Source of the DNA: CAZNDN01 sp964571815
GTDB lineage: Bacteria; Fibrobacterota; Chitinivibrionia; Chitinivibrionales; WJKA01
Assembly: GCA_964571815.1 (NCBI GenBank)
Contig: CAZNDN010000030.1
Location: 1 to 34,561 of the forward strand
Direction of reading: 5' to 3'
Length of the DNA: 34,561 nucleotides
Shown here: positions 1-8,358 of the stretch, piece by piece
Layout: each line of letters begins with the position of its first letter
Numbering within the stretch: the first letter of the stretch is position 1
Notes under the pieces: model-generated
Databases searched by the model: none
The model's input: the letters and a program-made list of their open reading frames with translations, nothing else
What the model was told of the DNA's origin: nothing
Translations under genes and position numbers: made by a program

Positions 1-1384
1 AGCGCGGGCGCGATGGTGCGGGTTGTGTCCGCACGGCGCTGCGCGGTTCGACGAGGACCTCTCCGCCGGTGCTGAAACTGCTGGTGAACTCCTCGGCCAC
101 GCCGTTGCCGGCCATATCCTTGATACCGCCCTGCGGCACGACAACTTCGTATGTGGCGTCGTCCTCAAGATCCTGTTCCGGACAGAAATTCACCATGGTG
201 GCCGTGACGGAGTATTTCCCGGCCAGGGGCTGATCGGTGCCGGTCTTGCGCACAATGAAGGTCTGGTCGTTGACCGTGAGAAAGTCCACCTGGTCGGTGA
301 GAGTGATACCGACACGGCTGGTCACGGCCTGCCCGGTTGCCCCGTCGCCGGGGTTGACCATATCCACCTCCGGAGCGGTCTGGTCGGGAGCTGCCTGGTG
401 AAGGAAAATGGAGGTCAGACCGTTGTCGTCGTCGCCAACGGCCGCAACCTGACCGAACCCCGAGGCATAGTCGAGGTCCTTATGGTCATGGTCGCACATG
501 CCATTGAATTCGTCCTTGGTGATTTCGGCCACCGTTTCCATTGTATTCAGGTCAACTTTGGCGTATCCATAGCCCGAACACCCGATGTGTGCATATCCGT
601 CCTGCAGGTTGATATACCCGCCGCCGCCGGAATGGCCGGCGACCATTTTTTCACCCGCAACAATGTTGGCCGGGTCGGATACGTCGATCTTCTGCACGCC
701 ATGGTCACCCTTTGTGTTGGTGAAGAGCGTGTGCCCGCAGAATGCCGAGCCGTACGCCAGTTCAACCTCCGTGGTGGCCGCAAGTAACACGGGATTCTCG
801 GGGTCACTGATATCGAGCGTGGCAACCCCTTTCTTATCGTGGGGGCGCAGGACCAGCAGGTTTCCGACCGCGTAGGCATAACCCGAATTGTGAATACCCC
901 CAAGTTCGGGTACTTCCATGTGTTTCGCCAGTCTTGGATTGTCCCAGTCGCTAACGTCGAGAATAAACAGTCCCTGCTGTGTTGCCGGCAGGAAGAAGTA
1001 CGGCGGCTGAAAGGCGAGCTGCTCGATGCGGTCGTTGTACTCGTTACCGCCCAGAGACATACCCGGTATTGCCAGGTCGGTTATGCCGGGATTGTCGATA
1101 TCCTGCAAGTCGAGCGCCTTGATCCCGTTGGCGTAGTCGGTGAATGACCAGTCATGATCATGGTGCTTCAGAAAAAAGGACTTGCTCTTGGCGAAAGACT
1201 CCTGATCCATCCATTCCACCCGGCAGGCGTTGGACGAGAGAATGCCGTCAAAGAGGTTGGCAACGACATGACCGTGTCCCCGTGCCTTCAGCAGGGTTGC
1301 TGCGACAAATCTCAGGGAATTCCGGCGTGTGCCCGGGCTTTCGGTTGAGCTGTGGAAATGACTCTCTCCGCGGCCGTAATTACT
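1..1384 (-). CDS. LVIVD-repeat beta-propeller-like protein with Ig-like domain, partial
   Basis: The minus-strand frame is open from 1384 to the left edge, so the C-terminus is missing. It carries repeated LVIVD-type units, each a short strand followed by a turn: GIKALDLQDIDNPG, GLFILDVSDWDNP, GVATLDISDPENP and GVQKIDVSDPAN. These are typical of secreted or surface proteins that probably fold as a propeller. After them comes a region resembling a bacterial Ig-like (Big_5/SbsA-like) domain, starting near DQTAPEVDMVNPGDGA and ending near EEFTSSFSTGG. The 5' end is odd. The frame looks coding back to about 1340 and is closed by a TGA at 1385-1387, yet no signal peptide or convincing start is seen. 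The first in-frame ATG (1208-1210) and GTG (1217-1219) lie inside coding-like sequence. The gene may be truncated, frameshifted or start at a rare codon. The repeat family is clear; the start and function are not. Confidence 0.75.
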
Positions 1385-1565
1385 TCAACCCGCGGCAGTA
1401 GAAGAGAATGGAAACCCGGCACCGGTGCCAAACGAAGTACGGGGCGAACACGAGGTGGAGACAGGACGATTCCTTCCGCATTGATTCAAGCCCAACAAAA
1501 CCCGGCCTCCAGCCTTCGCGTATTGCGGTACGGCCCGGCAGGCCGCACGGGGCAGTTCACTTCAA

Positions 1566-1651
1566 TGCCGGGGACGGGACTCGAACCCGTGCGACCGCTG
1601 AGGGTCAGGAGATTTTAAGTCTCCAGCGTCTACCAATTCCGCCACCCCGGC
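1566..1651 (-). tRNA. tRNA-Leu (anticodon UAA)
   Basis: Read on the minus strand, the 7-bp acceptor stem GCCGGGG pairs with CCCCGGC and is followed by discriminator A. The D arm (TGGCGGAATTGGTAGACGC) is of leucine type. The anticodon stem GGAGA/TCTCC encloses loop CTTAAAA, giving anticodon UAA. A long variable arm precedes the T arm, which contains GGTTCGAGTCC. The 86-base length fits a class II tRNA. CCA is not encoded. A GATAAT hexamer lies about 50 bases upstream and could be its -10 box. Confidence 0.97.
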
Positions 1652-1859
1652 GTTTTGCTTCGTCAGGCCGGCACATCGTCACCCCTGCTGAGCTATTATC
1701 GCCAAACGTGCCGATTGAGCGGCGGAGGGACGCGGCCGGAGCGAATGCGCGCCCATAAAAATGCAATGGGACAGGCCAATGAGGCAAGAAACAGGGGTGC
1801 GGCGACTCGAGAGAAGCCCGGTTGCGTCCGTGGAAGGGGCGTGCGCGGGCTTCCCGGGA

Positions 1860-2165
1860 TCACTGGAGAATTCTGCCGTCCACCATCTTCTCCAGCGCCT
1901 GGTAGAGCCTGTTCTCGATCGGATAATTGTTGTGCTTGATCTGTTCCCGGATCTCCTCGACCTTGTTGATCCGGACGTCGGGCAGCACCCTGATCCGGTC
2001 CATTACCTTCTGACGGTCAAAGGAGGACTGGCTGATCTCGACGGTTTCCTTATCCGGTCCCTGAGTCCGATCGAGATTGTGCGGCGCACCCTGTTTCCTG
2101 GATGCCCGCGCTTTGTAGGCCCCGGCCGCAAGGCCCGGACCGATGGGTTGGATGGAATTGCTCAT
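1860..2165 (-). CDS. flgM: FlgM-like anti-sigma-28 factor
   Basis: A protein of 101 residues. The N-terminal half is low in complexity and probably disordered (SNSIQPIGPGLAAGAYKARA). The C-terminal half has the pattern of FlgM: a short VEIS segment, then a helix with KVEEIREQIKHNNYPIE and a last amphipathic helix ending near EKMVDGRI. FlgM proteins bind and inhibit the flagellar sigma factor FliA until the hook is complete. The ATG at 2163-2165 is preferred because AGAAGG lies 8 bases before it; ATG 2169-2171 and GTG 2172-2174 are in frame just upstream. A sigma-28-type promoter at 2295-2322 on the same strand supports the assignment, since flgM is under FliA control in many bacteria. No other flagellar gene is visible. 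The call rests on the C-terminal pattern plus the promoter. Confidence 0.75.
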   Translation of the reverse strand: MSNSIQPIGPGLAAGAYKARASRKQGAPHNLDRTQGPDKETVEISQSSFDRQKVMDRIRVLPDVRINKVEEIREQIKHNNYPIENRLYQALEKMVDGRILQ

Positions 2166-2211
2166 AACCATCACCTTCTTTCCAGGCTGATTCCCTCGGA
2201 TCGGGGGTGCT

Positions 2212-2247
2212 GCTCCGTCCCTGGATGCCGCTCCGTCCCTGGATGCC
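2212..2247. repeat. 18-bp tandem repeat, two exact copies
   Basis: GCTCCGTCCCTGGATGCC occurs twice in a row. A third, degenerate copy follows near 2268-2275 (CATCCCTGG). The repeat lies between the sigma-28-type promoter and the flgM-like start, so it would be in the 5' untranslated region. No function is evident. Confidence 0.85.
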
Positions 2248-2294
2248 CCGTTTCAGCGTCTCCATCCCTGGAGGAGGGATTGCCTTCACTCTAG

Positions 2295-2322
2295 TTATCG
2301 GTAGGGTGCAAAAGCTACTTTA
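2295..2322 (-). promoter_or_regulatory. Sigma-28 (FliA)-type promoter upstream of the flgM-like gene
   Basis: On the minus strand TAAAGTAG (2322-2315) is followed after 12 bases by ACCGATAA (2302-2295). The FliA consensus is TAAAGTTT, 11 bases, GCCGATAA. The -10 element matches at 7 of 8 bases and the -35 at 6 of 8, with a spacer one base long. A start site near 2288 would give a leader of about 120 bases. The match and the identity of the gene downstream support each other. Confidence 0.65.
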
Positions 2323-2404
2323 GTTGTATCCCCGAATAAACGTGGCGGCCGTGCGAAACCGCGGAAAAGGCTTGAAATTGGGCCGCATCGGCAGATTTCG
2401 GGCG

Positions 2405-3316
2405 TTATTGCCGTTTGGTGGCGGCCTCGGCGGGATTGGCGGCGCCCTCAGAAGCGCCGAGGTAGCGGAGATAGCCCCCGGCGCGTGCTGTCGCGAGTGC
2501 CTGGAGCGCCTTCCGGGCGTTACTGACGACCATTTCGTTCCCGGCGAGCAGAAAGTAGCCGGCACTGTCTTCGATCTCCCGGGACGGGATGCGAATCTGT
2601 GAGACGACCCACAACGCGGAGGCCTTCATGAAATTGTCCTTGCTCCTGATCATCTCCATCAGGTCCCCCTCGACATCCTTGTGCCCCAGGTTGTAGAGGG
2701 CCTTGATCACGTTGCCCCGCGTGCGGTTGTTGGAGTCCTTGCGGAAGCGCAGCAGGACCGGCACCACCCGTGGATTTCCCAGGGCCTCGAGCGCTTCGAC
2801 CGTATTTGCCCGCACGCGTTTGTCCTTGTCGCGCAACAGGGCGAGGACCGGCTCCATGGTGTGGACCGTGACCATGCTCCCCAGCAGTTTCACGGCCGTG
2901 GCCCGCACCCGCTCGTCACGGTCCTTTACCAGGTCGGCCATGATTTCCCTGACCCGGGGATTGTCTTTGAGCAGCCCCAGGACCTGGACGGAGCGCACCC
3001 GCCTCGATTCATCGTCCCCGTGGAGGTCCTTGGCAATCTCGTCGACTACGGCCGGATACAGCGTGGCCATCATGGAGCCCAGCTTCCGGCGAACCTCCGC
3101 GGAAACGCTCTCGAAATTGAGGATGAGGTTTTCCCGAATCAGCGTGCACGCGGATTCAATTGCCGTGCGTTTCACACGAACGTTGTCGTGTTTCACGAAA
3201 TCGACGATTGACTGCAGGTCCGTCAGTTTCCCGTGTCGTCCCAGCGCCTTGAGCGCGAGAATGACCTGCTCCGGTTTCCCTTCAGTCAGGTAGCTCCGGG
3301 CAGTGTCGAGGTTCAT
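2405..3316 (-). CDS. HEAT-repeat protein encoded directly after uvrB
   Basis: A protein of 303 residues built of tandem helical pairs of HEAT type. Clear units include VRVKRTAIESACTLI, RRVRSVQVLGLL, ERVRATAVKLLGSM, KRVRANTVEALEALGN, NRTRGNVIKALYNLG and NFMKASALWVVSQI, roughly one per 30-40 residues over residues 20-270. No signal peptide or membrane segment is seen, so it is probably a cytoplasmic scaffold. The C-terminal tail (about 280-303) is Ala/Glu-rich. The ATG at 3314-3316 lies 3 bases after the uvrB stop, and the AAAGGA in the uvrB tail can serve as its ribosome site, so the two genes are probably cotranscribed and translationally coupled. HEAT repeats give a shape and no activity. 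A link to DNA repair is only suggested by position; AlkD glycosylases are also HEAT-like, but no AlkD-specific residue was recognised. Confidence 0.85.
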   Translation of the reverse strand: MNLDTARSYLTEGKPEQVILALKALGRHGKLTDLQSIVDFVKHDNVRVKRTAIESACTLIRENLILNFESVSAEVRRKLGSMMATLYPAVVDEIAKDLHGDDESRRVRSVQVLGLLKDNPRVREIMADLVKDRDERVRATAVKLLGSMVTVHTMEPVLALLRDKDKRVRANTVEALEALGNPRVVPVLLRFRKDSNNRTRGNVIKALYNLGHKDVEGDLMEMIRSKDNFMKASALWVVSQIRIPSREIEDSAGYFLLAGNEMVVSNARKALQALATARAGGYLRYLGASEGAANPAEAATKRQ

Positions 3317-3319
3317 TGC

Positions 3320-5329
3320 TCACGATTCCTTTCGCAGTTCGGCGATTCGGTCGCGAAGTCCGGCGGCTTTCTCGAATTGCAGCTTGCTCGCGGCTTCCTG
3401 CATTCGGCGTTGAAGCTCTTCCAGCTCCGAAGCGTCGGTCCGGGCCGACGAAGGTTCGCGTGCAGGCGTCCGTGTTGAACCGTAATCCGGACGAGGCTCG
3501 GCCGCCAGGGGCAGCCCTGTCGGCTCCCGCGCGGGAACGTAACTCGACACCGCTCCCTTGATCCCGGACGTGACGCTCCTAGGAATGATACCGTGGCGCT
3601 CGTTGTGACGCAACTGCCTCTGTCGTCGTCGCGTGTTTTCGTCCAACGCCCGGCGGATCGACGCGGTGACCTCATCGGCGTAGAGAACGATGCGGCCGTT
3701 GATGTTCCGGGCGGCCCTGCCGGCAATCTGGATCAAGGAACGGGTGGAGCGCAGGAACCCCTCCTTGTCGGCATCGAGAATAGCCACCAGCGACACCTCG
3801 GGAAGATCGAGTCCCTCCCGCAACAGATTGATGCCGACGATAATGTCGAATTCACCCCGGCGAAGGTCGGCAATGATTTCGGGGCGCTCCAGGGTGTTTA
3901 TTTCGGAATGAAGGTAGCGGACCCTGAAATCAAGCGATTCGAGGTAGTCGGTAAGGTCCTCGGCCATTTTCCTGGTGAGTGTGGTTATCAGGGCGCGTTC
4001 ATTTTTCTGGATGACGGTGCGCAGCTCGCCGATGAGATCGTCGACCTGGTTGCGCGCGGGCTTAACCTCAATGGGCGGATCCACCAGCCCTGTGGGACGG
4101 ATGAGCTGCTCGACAACGAAGCCTCTGCTTTTTTCGATTTCGTAGTCGGCGGGGGTTGCCGAGGAGTAGACCACCGTGTCCACCATCTCTTCGAACTCGC
4201 TGAACCGTAGCGGTCTGTTGTCCAGGGCGCAGGGAATACGGAAACCGTGCTCCACCAGCGTCTCCTTGCGCGCGCGATCGCCGTTGTACATGCCGCCGAT
4301 CTGCGGTATGCTCGCGTGGGATTCGTCAACGATGGTGAGAAACGGAGGTGAGAAAAAGTCCAGCAGCGTGTACGGCCTGCTGCCCGGTTCGCGACCGTCG
4401 AGGATGCGGGAGTAGTTCTCGATGCCGTTGATGTAGCCGACTTCCCTGAGCATCTCGATGTCGTAGAGCGTACGCTGCTCCAGCCGCTGCGCTTCGAGCA
4501 CCTTGCCCTGTGCCTTGAAAAGCGCGACCTGCTCGGTCATCTCTTCGTGGATCTTTGCCAGGCTGTCTTCAAGCGAAACGGCGGTTGAAACGAAGTGCTT
4601 TGCGGGAAAAAGGGTGACCTGCTCCAGATTGTCGAGTTTCTTGCCGTCGAGCGGGTCGATCCGCGCCATACGATCGATCTCGTCACCGAAGGTCTCGATG
4701 CGGACACCGTGCTCTTCGTACGCGGGGTAGACATCGATGATATCTCCCCGCACGCGGAACGTTCCCCGGTCGAAGGAGAGGTCGTTGCGTTCGTAGCGCA
4801 TCTCAAGAAGCGAACTGAGGAATTCGCGACGGTTGAGCGACTGCCCGCGGGTCAGGCGCGTGCTCGCGTTGAGATAGCTTTCGGGAGAACCGATATTGTA
4901 GATGCACGAGACACTCGCCACAATGATTACGTCACGCCGGGAGAGCAACGAACTGGTGGCCTTGAGCCTGAGACGGTCGATCTCCTGGTTGATGTCCGAG
5001 GATTTTTCGATGTAGGTGTCGGAAGAGGGGATGTAGGCTTCGGGCTGGTAGTAGTCGTAGAAGCTGACGAAATACTCGACGGCGTTGTGGGGAAAGAACT
5101 CCTTGAACTCCTGATAGAGCTGGGTGGCAAGGGTCTTGTTGTGCGACATGATCAGCGTCGGCATGCCGAGGCGCTGAATGAGATTGGCCATGGTAAAGGT
5201 CTTTCCCGATCCGGTAACACCGAGAAGGACCTGGTGTTTATTGCCGGAATGAACATGGTTGACCAGTTGATCGATGGCGGCGGGCTGATCGCCGCAGGGT
5301 TGGAAAGACGAAGTAAGCTGGAATGTCAT
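3320..5329 (-). CDS. uvrB: Excinuclease ABC subunit B (UvrB)
   Basis: A protein of 669 residues, normal length for UvrB, the damage-verifying helicase-like subunit of nucleotide excision repair. Walker A is GVTGSGKT at residues 37-44. The beta-hairpin region that clamps DNA follows the YDYYQPEAYIPSSDTYIEK motif near residues 95-115. The Walker B-type DESHAS, the helicase motifs SSATPADYE and GINLLREGLDLPEVSL, and QIAGRAARN are all present. The C-terminal UVR domain (about 635-669, ending LRDRIAELRKES), which contacts UvrA or UvrC, is intact. A Pro/Arg-rich linker precedes it. The start MTFQLTSSFQP is chosen because UvrB proteins begin there; the frame stays open 68 codons further upstream but that part is not UvrB-like. 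A GGAAAAATAG element lies about 98 bases upstream. No LexA box was recognised. Confidence 0.98.
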   Translation of the reverse strand: MTFQLTSSFQPCGDQPAAIDQLVNHVHSGNKHQVLLGVTGSGKTFTMANLIQRLGMPTLIMSHNKTLATQLYQEFKEFFPHNAVEYFVSFYDYYQPEAYIPSSDTYIEKSSDINQEIDRLRLKATSSLLSRRDVIIVASVSCIYNIGSPESYLNASTRLTRGQSLNRREFLSSLLEMRYERNDLSFDRGTFRVRGDIIDVYPAYEEHGVRIETFGDEIDRMARIDPLDGKKLDNLEQVTLFPAKHFVSTAVSLEDSLAKIHEEMTEQVALFKAQGKVLEAQRLEQRTLYDIEMLREVGYINGIENYSRILDGREPGSRPYTLLDFFSPPFLTIVDESHASIPQIGGMYNGDRARKETLVEHGFRIPCALDNRPLRFSEFEEMVDTVVYSSATPADYEIEKSRGFVVEQLIRPTGLVDPPIEVKPARNQVDDLIGELRTVIQKNERALITTLTRKMAEDLTDYLESLDFRVRYLHSEINTLERPEIIADLRRGEFDIIVGINLLREGLDLPEVSLVAILDADKEGFLRSTRSLIQIAGRAARNINGRIVLYADEVTASIRRALDENTRRRQRQLRHNERHGIIPRSVTSGIKGAVSSYVPAREPTGLPLAAEPRPDYGSTRTPAREPSSARTDASELEELQRRMQEAASKLQFEKAAGLRDRIAELRKES

Positions 5330-5367
5330 GATGCGCCTGTTGTCGGGGTGGAGGTGATCCCGTTCCT

Positions 5368-5375
5368 GAAAATAC
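5368..5375 (+). promoter_or_regulatory. GAAAATAC element upstream of resB
   Basis: AT-rich octamer in a GC-rich spacer between the divergent uvrB and resB genes, pointing towards resB and about 160 bases before its start. It is a weaker member of the GAAAA(A)TAG set. A promoter role is inferred. Confidence 0.2.
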
Positions 5376-5426
5376 CATGTGTCGAGGGGGAAATGGAGAG
5401 GGTGAATCGAGCGCAACCGGCGGGAT

Positions 5427-5436
5427 CTATTTTTCC
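5427..5436 (-). promoter_or_regulatory. GGAAAAATAG element upstream of uvrB
   Basis: Read on the minus strand, GGAAAAATAG lies about 98 bases before the uvrB start. Very similar elements in the same orientation precede other transcription units of this window (17545, 18378, 19743 and 19785). A promoter or operator role is inferred; no clear -35 box accompanies it. Confidence 0.3.
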
Positions 5437-5535
5437 ATTGATGCGAGCCGACGGTTTTTCCGCGCGGACGGGACGGCCGGAAACGCCGCGAGGTTTTCCA
5501 CGCACGATTCCCCGGTGAGAGGTGGATTTGCACGG

Positions 5536-6300
5536 ATGGTACGAGTGAAACGTTTTCTTCGAGGTGCAGCTTCCCTGCGCATCACGGTGGTGTGCCTGCT
5601 CGTGCTCGCCGTTCTCACGTTGTGGGGAACATTCTATCAGGTGGATCATGGTCTCCATGCCGCCCGGCAGCGGTTTTTCGGCTCGTGGTTTCTGCTTGCC
5701 GGAGGCTTCGTGCCGATTCCGGGAGTGAAGCTGATCGTGACGCTGCTGTCGGTGAATCTGGCGGCGGCCTTGCCGGCGCGGCTGCGCTACACGTGGCGCA
5801 CGGCCGGCATGGTGGTCGCGCACTACGGGGTGCTGGTGCTGTTTGTGGGAGGCGGCGTGACGCACTATGTTGCGCGGGAATCGTCGCTGACCCTGGCGGA
5901 AGGGCAGTCGTCGAAGGTTGCCTACCGGTTTGAGGACGCGGAGGACAAGGACCCGAAGCCCGTGCGCCTCCCCTTCGAGGTGACGCTTCTGGATTTCATA
6001 AAGGAAACCTATCCGGGTACAAACATGCCCCGGGAGTTCACGAGCCGTGTCCACGTGCGGGGCCCGGAGATTGACCGGGAGGTCGCGATCTCCATGAATC
6101 GTCCGTTTCGCCACCGCGGGTATGCCGTGTACCAGTCGTCGTATTCGGAGTCCGGCGAGGTGGAGCGTTCGACCCTCGCGGTCGTTCATAACGCCGGCCG
6201 ACTCCTGCCGTATGTGGCGAGCCTGCTTATGGGAGTGGGATTGCTGCTTCACTTTACGGTTATGCTGGTGTCGTCGATACGCAGAACGGGGAACGCATGA
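5536..6300 (+). CDS. resB: ResB-like cytochrome c biogenesis protein
   Basis: A protein of 254 residues with membrane segments near residues 12-32 (ITVVCLLVLAVLTLWGTFYQ), 45-70 and 85-105 (HYGVLVLFVGGGVTHYV), a periplasmic region of about 110 residues, and a final segment near 225-248. The opening pattern LRITVVCLLVLAVLTLWGT, the motif after it (VDHGLHAARQRFFGSWF) and YAVYQSSYS match ResB/Ccs1. ResB works with CcsA to carry haem and ligate it to apocytochromes c outside the membrane (System II). It is shorter than Bacillus ResB, as in many Gram-negative short forms. ATG 5536 is chosen because GAGAGGTGG precedes it and the membrane segment starts soon after. It overlaps ccsA by ATGA, so the pair is coupled. 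Confidence 0.9.
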   Translation: MVRVKRFLRGAASLRITVVCLLVLAVLTLWGTFYQVDHGLHAARQRFFGSWFLLAGGFVPIPGVKLIVTLLSVNLAAALPARLRYTWRTAGMVVAHYGVLVLFVGGGVTHYVARESSLTLAEGQSSKVAYRFEDAEDKDPKPVRLPFEVTLLDFIKETYPGTNMPREFTSRVHVRGPEIDREVAISMNRPFRHRGYAVYQSSYSESGEVERSTLAVVHNAGRLLPYVASLLMGVGLLLHFTVMLVSSIRRTGNA

Positions 6301-8210
6301 AGCGGGGAATGGACCGAAGCCGTGCGCCGGTGCTGTGTGCCGTGCTGGTCGTTTTCAGCGGGATCTTGTCCGGCCCGGCCGCGGAGAATCACGACGAGTC
6401 CCTTTCGGCTTCCGCGATTGCCGATATCACCATCCTGCACCAGCGCCGCAAGAAACCGCTGGATACGTACGCTCGCCTGAAGCTGCTCCAGTTTCGCGGA
6501 AGGCGTTCCTACGGAGGCAGGCCCGCGATCGACTGGCTGGCGCGGGTGCTGTTCGGTCCGCACTCGGCGGCGGGCGACCGGATTTTTCTGATCAACGATC
6601 CGTCGGTAGCCGATGCGCTGGGAATACCGGTGCGGAAAGGGCGCCGGTACAGTCTGCTCGATCTTCATTCGGGGTTCGGGCGACTCGATTCTCTGGTTTC
6701 GATTATCTCCTCCCGGACCGAGGATGAGCGAACCGCGTTTGACGCCAAGCTCGTACGCCTGGATGCCATGCTGCGGGAGTATGGAGCGCTTGCCGAAGCC
6801 CTCGGCTTTCTTCGGCCGGATCCCCTGTTTTCGGTGACCGACTCGGCGACCGCGTCGTTCCTGGGAATTCCGCCCTCGGAGGGGGCGCTGTCGTACCTGG
6901 AGATGCTTTCGTATGCCTCCGGTTTTTCCTCGACCATGCAGGAGCTTTCCCGGAAGGACCGCTCGGAGTGGACCGGCCGCGATTCGATTGTGGTTTCGTT
7001 GAGTCATGCTCTGTACACGAAGGCTCAGTCGGGGTCGAAGCGGATGCTTCGGATTGTACCGCAGTTTACCCGGGAGGGTGAGCGTTGGCTGAGTCCATGG
7101 GAGCTTGTGTCCATGCTGGGGGGAGCGGCTCCCCGGGACGGTGTCATCGCCCGGCTGGGCGAGCTGCGCACGGCGTACCTGTCGGGAAACCAGGAACGGT
7201 TCGACAGGGTCGCGCGTGAACTCCACGCCTACCTGCATGAGCGGGCGGGTGAGGAGATTACGGTCGGGGATCACCGCATGGAGCTTCTCTACAACAGGCT
7301 CAACGCCTTTCTTTATGCGCGGTTCCTCTTTCTTGCCGGGTTGCTTCTGGGACTCTGGACCATGACCGTGGGCGGAGCATGGGCCCGGCGAGCAGGGCTG
7401 GGTTTTGTCGGGGCGGCGGTGGTCCTCTGCCTGGCGGGGCTGATACTTCGAACCCTTATCATGGGCCGTCCGCCGGTGGCGAACCTCTACGAGACCTTTG
7501 TGTTCGTCGGCTGGACGACCGCCGTTGCGGGGCTGGTGCTGGAGCGGTTTCGCATGCACTCGCTGGGCCTGCTCATTGCGGGGCTCGGCGGCTTTCTGTT
7601 TCTGCACATTGCGGGCCGCTACGCCGAGTCGGGCGATACCATGGGCATGCTTCAGGCCGTGTTAAATTCGGGCTTCTGGCTGACCACACACATCATGACC
7701 ATATCCCTGGGCTATGCGGGGTGCTGCGCGGCCGGCATAGCGGGCCATGTGTATCTGATTCGCCTGATGGTTTCTCCGGGCCGCACGGAAGAACTCGAAA
7801 CGGCCGGCCGGGCGCTCTACGGACTTATGGCATTCGGTCTGGTCTTCACCCTGATCGGCACGGTTCTCGGCGGAATGTGGGCCGAGCAGTCGTGGGGTCG
7901 GTTCTGGGGCTGGGATCCCAAGGAAAACGGCGCGCTGCTGATCCTGCTGTGGATTACCGCGGTGCTTCATGCCCGGGCCGGCCGGATAATCGGTGACCGG
8001 GGTATGGCCGCCGGGGCGATTGTCGGGGACATGCTTGTTTTGTTTGCCTGGGTCGGCGTGAACCTCCTCGGCGTGGGGCTTCACTCGTATGGTTTCACCT
8101 CCAGCGGCGCGGTTCTTCTGTATGCGTCGCTTACGATCGAGACGGCCTTCCTGGTGGTCTCCGGCATAGTCCTGTGGATTCGCGGCGGAAGACACCTGCG
8201 TCGGGCTTAA
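6297..8210 (+). CDS. ccsA: CcsA-type cytochrome c biogenesis protein with N-terminal extension
   Basis: A protein of 637 residues. After a signal-anchor-like start come about 320 residues, probably periplasmic, including the module ILHQRRKKPLDTYARLKL. I believe this module is also found in CcsA-type proteins of Bacteroidetes and Planctomycetes. From about residue 340 there are eight or so membrane helices. The tryptophan-rich WWD haem-handling signature is at about 524-547 (MWAEQSWGRFWGWDPKENGA). Histidines that could ligate haem occur in WLTTHIMT, ITAVLHARAG and GVGLHSYGF. It forms the haem exporter/ligase with ResB, whose gene it overlaps by four bases. The system implies that the cell makes c-type cytochromes. 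The C-terminal half is unmistakable; the role of the N-terminal half is unknown. Confidence 0.93.
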   Translation: MKRGMDRSRAPVLCAVLVVFSGILSGPAAENHDESLSASAIADITILHQRRKKPLDTYARLKLLQFRGRRSYGGRPAIDWLARVLFGPHSAAGDRIFLINDPSVADALGIPVRKGRRYSLLDLHSGFGRLDSLVSIISSRTEDERTAFDAKLVRLDAMLREYGALAEALGFLRPDPLFSVTDSATASFLGIPPSEGALSYLEMLSYASGFSSTMQELSRKDRSEWTGRDSIVVSLSHALYTKAQSGSKRMLRIVPQFTREGERWLSPWELVSMLGGAAPRDGVIARLGELRTAYLSGNQERFDRVARELHAYLHERAGEEITVGDHRMELLYNRLNAFLYARFLFLAGLLLGLWTMTVGGAWARRAGLGFVGAAVVLCLAGLILRTLIMGRPPVANLYETFVFVGWTTAVAGLVLERFRMHSLGLLIAGLGGFLFLHIAGRYAESGDTMGMLQAVLNSGFWLTTHIMTISLGYAGCCAAGIAGHVYLIRLMVSPGRTEELETAGRALYGLMAFGLVFTLIGTVLGGMWAEQSWGRFWGWDPKENGALLILLWITAVLHARAGRIIGDRGMAAGAIVGDMLVLFAWVGVNLLGVGLHSYGFTSSGAVLLYASLTIETAFLVVSGIVLWIRGGRHLRRA

Positions 8211-8358
8211 CAACTCCATGATGGATGGCAGCCGATTGCGGGCCGGGAGGTAATGATATCACCCGGGAGAACACGGTACCCGGGCGGCAGCATGTTTCCT
8301 GCGGGCCGGACGATGAGGGAGATCTCCTTGTGGATATTCGATGTCCGGGCGGGGCCGG

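Noticed and set aside
23..787. 254-codon plus-strand frame at the left edge
   Set aside because: Antisense to the LVIVD repeats, which are clearly read on the minus strand.
1813..1853. GAAGCCC/GGGCTTC inverted repeat after the flgM-like gene as a terminator
   Set aside because: The loop is 27 bases and no T run follows on the minus strand, so it is not a convincing terminator.
2212..2247. Possible CRISPR repeat
   Set aside because: The two copies are directly adjacent with no spacer and no cas gene is near; it is a simple tandem duplication.
5330..5535. LexA-type SOS box before uvrB
   Set aside because: No CTGT-N8-ACAG or GAAC-N4-GTTC palindrome was found in the spacer.
6249..7607. 452-codon minus-strand frame opposite ccsA
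   Set aside because: Composition (Arg/Gln/His-rich) is that of an antisense shadow; the plus strand encodes CcsA.
8225..8358. Terminator between the convergent ccsA and coiled-coil genes
   Set aside because: CCCGGG repeats and a GCAG/CTGC stem can pair, but no T tract follows on either strand.
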